This document shows positions 62,286-64,000 of a stretch of 64,000 nucleotides of DNA, piece after piece. The translations under genes were made by a program, and so were the position numbers. Origin of the DNA: Pseudomonas reactans (GTDB lineage: Bacteria; Pseudomonadota; Gammaproteobacteria; Pseudomonadales; Pseudomonadaceae); contig NZ_JACAPG010000011.1 in assembly GCF_013385825.1 (NCBI RefSeq), forward strand, positions 382,015 through 446,014. Reading direction: 5' to 3'. A model generated the notes under the pieces. That model was not told the origin of the DNA. It searched no databases and saw only the letters and a list, made by a program, of their open reading frames with translations. Numbering within the stretch: the stretch's first letter is position 1; each line of letters starts with the position of its first letter.

Positions 62286-62957
62286 ATGTCGCAACCCGCA
62301 AAACCGCGAGGCAAGAACCAGGACACAGGCTGGCGCGGCTCGGTCGATGTGTGGCTGGACGCCGCCTACGCGGCCCTCAAAGAGTCGGGTATCGACGCCG
62401 TGCGCGTGATGCCGCTGGCCAAGCAGCTGGGCCTGTCACGCACCAGTTTCTATTGGTTTTTCGAGGATCGTGAGCAACTGCTCGCCGCCTTGCTGACCCG
62501 TTGGCGCGACAAAAACACCGGCAACTTGGTGTACCAGTGCGAACGCTATGCCGAGAGTATTTCCGAGGCCATTCTCAACGTCTTCGAGTGCTGGTTGAAC
62601 CCGGAACTATTCGACTCGCAGTTCGAGTTTGCCGTACGCAGTTGGGCGATGCAGTCGGTGGAAGTCGCGGCCGAAATCGCGCAGGCTGATGACACCCGCA
62701 TCAATGCCCTGACCGGGATGTTCCGGCGTTTTGGCTACGATGATGAGGCCGCCGATGTGCGTGCCCGGACCATCTACCTGACGCAGATCGGCTATATCTC
62801 GATGAACACCACCGAAGAGGTCGTGGTGCGGTTCCGGCGTATTCCCCAGTATGTCAGCGTGTTCACCGGCAAGGCCCTGAAGCGGCGTGAACTGGACCGC
62901 TTCTATGGGGCGTTTGGTTATGCTGAAACCACACCCGGTGTGTTTGAGCGTTTTTAA
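62286..62957 (+). CDS. TetR/AcrR-family transcriptional regulator
   Basis: A 223-residue regulator. The HTH is ALKESGIDAVRVMPLAKQLG, then LSRTSFYWFFEDREQLLAAL. The C-terminal domain contains FECWLNPELFDSQFEFAVRS and TIYLTQIGYISMNTTEEVVV. It overlaps the convergent oxidoreductase gene by 4 bases. It is a candidate regulator of the downstream flavin oxidoreductase, a frequent pairing for N-methyl amine catabolism genes. The effector is unknown. Confidence 0.88.
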   Translation: MSQPAKPRGKNQDTGWRGSVDVWLDAAYAALKESGIDAVRVMPLAKQLGLSRTSFYWFFEDREQLLAALLTRWRDKNTGNLVYQCERYAESISEAILNVFECWLNPELFDSQFEFAVRSWAMQSVEVAAEIAQADDTRINALTGMFRRFGYDDEAADVRARTIYLTQIGYISMNTTEEVVVRFRRIPQYVSVFTGKALKRRELDRFYGAFGYAETTPGVFERF

Positions 62958-64000
62958 AGGTCCTTGACCAACCGCAACGCATCGTAGATCGCCGCATGGG
63001 TATTACGTGCGGCCACTGCATCACCGATCCGGAACAGCTGGAAGCGACCTTCAGGGTTCGTCACGATGTTCTGCGCGTTCCCGGCAATCAAGTCCTGCTG
63101 CTCGACCGCGCCGCCATTGCTGGAGTGCGCGCGCAACTCAAAGTACAGGTCATCCAGCGGAATCGTGCCATGGTTGACCACCACCTGGTCGACCACCCGT
63201 TGCTTGTGCACCGCGCCGTAGTCACTGCCAAAACGGGCGAGCAGCCGACCGTCGCGTTTCTCCACTGTTTCAACCCGATAGGTCACGGTAAAGGTCACGT
63301 CCAGGTCCTGCAGGCTGCGCATGTAGGGCACCAGGTTCATGGCCATGACTTCCGGGGCGAACGCGCGGTCCGGGGTGACGATTTCGACGCTGGCGCCACT
63401 TTGCGCAATCACCTCGGCGGCTTGCAGCGCGGCGTGGTCGCCAGCGTCGTCGAAGATCAACACATGACGCCCCGGTTTGACGTCGCCGGAAATGATGTCC
63501 CAGGTCGACACCACCAGCTCATTGCCCTCGGTCAGCACTTCGGTGTGCGGCAGGCCGCCGGTGGCGACGATCACCACGTCCGGCTCATGGGCCAGCACCG
63601 TCTCGGTTTCGGCCCAGGTGTTGAAGTGGAACTTCACGCCCAGGCGTTCGCACTGGGCCATGCGCCAGTCGATGATGCCGATCATCTCGCGACGCCGCTC
63701 ACTCAGGGCGGTCAGGCGGATTTGCCCGCCGGGCCGGTCTGCCGCTTCCAGTACTGTCACATCGTGCCCGCGCTCGCCGGCAACCCTGGCCGCTTCCAGC
63801 CCGGCCGGGCCGGTACCGATGATCAGCACTTTGCGCTTCACCGCAGCCTTGGGAATCTCATGGGGCATGCTGGTTTCACGGCCGGTCGCCGCGTTGTGGA
63901 TGCAGTAGGCGGCGCCGCCCTGGTAGATGCGGTCCAGGCAGTAGTTGGCGCCGACGCAGGGGCGGATGTTTTCTTCACGCCGCTCGATGATCTTGCGCAC
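62954..64000 (-). CDS. NADH:flavin oxidoreductase, C-terminal part (N-methylproline demethylase-like)
   Basis: The last 348 residues of a gene whose 5' end lies beyond the window. It has the iron-sulfur motif segment RPCVGANYCLDRIYQGGAAY, then CIHNAATGRE, and a FAD/NAD(P) domain (KVLIIGTGPAGLEAARVAGE). The preceding part would be an FMN TIM barrel. The Cys spacing and C-terminal end (NTHAAIYDALRLVKDL) match histamine/N-methylproline demethylase-like enzymes. The complete enzyme would demethylate a methylated amine or amino acid. Confidence 0.8.
   Translation of the reverse strand: MRKIIERREENIRPCVGANYCLDRIYQGGAAYCIHNAATGRETSMPHEIPKAAVKRKVLIIGTGPAGLEAARVAGERGHDVTVLEAADRPGGQIRLTALSERRREMIGIIDWRMAQCERLGVKFHFNTWAETETVLAHEPDVVIVATGGLPHTEVLTEGNELVVSTWDIISGDVKPGRHVLIFDDAGDHAALQAAEVIAQSGASVEIVTPDRAFAPEVMAMNLVPYMRSLQDLDVTFTVTYRVETVEKRDGRLLARFGSDYGAVHKQRVVDQVVVNHGTIPLDDLYFELRAHSSNGGAVEQQDLIAGNAQNIVTNPEGRFQLFRIGDAVAARNTHAAIYDALRLVKDL

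Overview
The window looks like the chromosome of a Pseudomonas of the fluorescens group. The reasons are the gacA–uvrC–pgsA–tRNA-Gly gene order with a TTG start on gacA, REP/REPIN repeats with the CTCCTAC end typical of these genomes, a DUF6124-type gene, mgtA–mgtC, and dense GC-rich coding with strong third-position G/C. That same bias produces very long antisense reading frames, which are not annotated. No CRISPR array, rRNA or complete prophage is visible.

Layout. 0.3-4.3 kb: an NMT1/SsuA-type ABC importer followed by PhzF-like and RidA-like enzymes, one tight operon. 4.3-7 kb: a REPIN, a lipoprotein, a frameshifted DUF6124 gene with a structured element in front of it, hicAB and an FKBP isomerase. 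7-10.8 kb: a long structured leader, then mgtA and an mgtC-like gene. 11-16 kb: a BvgA/BvgS-like two-component system with a degenerate receiver protein. 16.8-20.3 kb: a cobalamin-riboswitch-controlled operon (btuB-like receptor, thioredoxin-like ferredoxin, BtuF-like binding protein). 20.8-24.8 kb: a signalling operon of FecR-like protein, CxxCH membrane sensor, Ser/Thr kinase and PP2C phosphatase. 25-28.4 kb: poorly characterised envelope and hypothetical genes. 28.5-31.9 kb: an old-yellow-enzyme-type oxidoreductase with its XRE-cupin regulator, divergent from a class II aldolase. 32-44.2 kb: a TetR-type regulator and a long catabolic operon (crotonase, acyl-CoA dehydrogenase, NDP-forming acyl-CoA synthetase, TPP decarboxylase, Tat-exported peptide-type ABC importer, quinone reductase). 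44.3-45.9 kb: DAHP synthase preceded by an aromatic-codon leader peptide, a terminator and a second small ORF. 46-47.2 kb: a GNAT protein and a divergent Cro/CI-like pair. 47.3-50.6 kb: gacA, uvrC, pgsA, tRNA-Gly. 50.6-54 kb: a gene relic and a large SF1 helicase. 54.1-59.9 kb: LysR, CaiB-type CoA transferase, HMG-CoA-lyase-like enzyme, VOC protein, D-2-hydroxyacid dehydrogenase and DctA. 60.3-64 kb: an APH(3')-like kinase, an alpha/beta hydrolase, a TetR regulator and a partial flavin oxidoreductase.

The best leads for new biology are the attenuated DAHP synthase leader with its second conserved-looking small ORF, the four-gene heme-sensor/kinase/phosphatase operon, the structured mgtA leader, the long operon with its TetR-type palindrome, and the helicase plus gene relic beside tRNA-Gly, a family of sites used by integrative elements. 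All assignments come from reading motifs and gene order; no database search was run.
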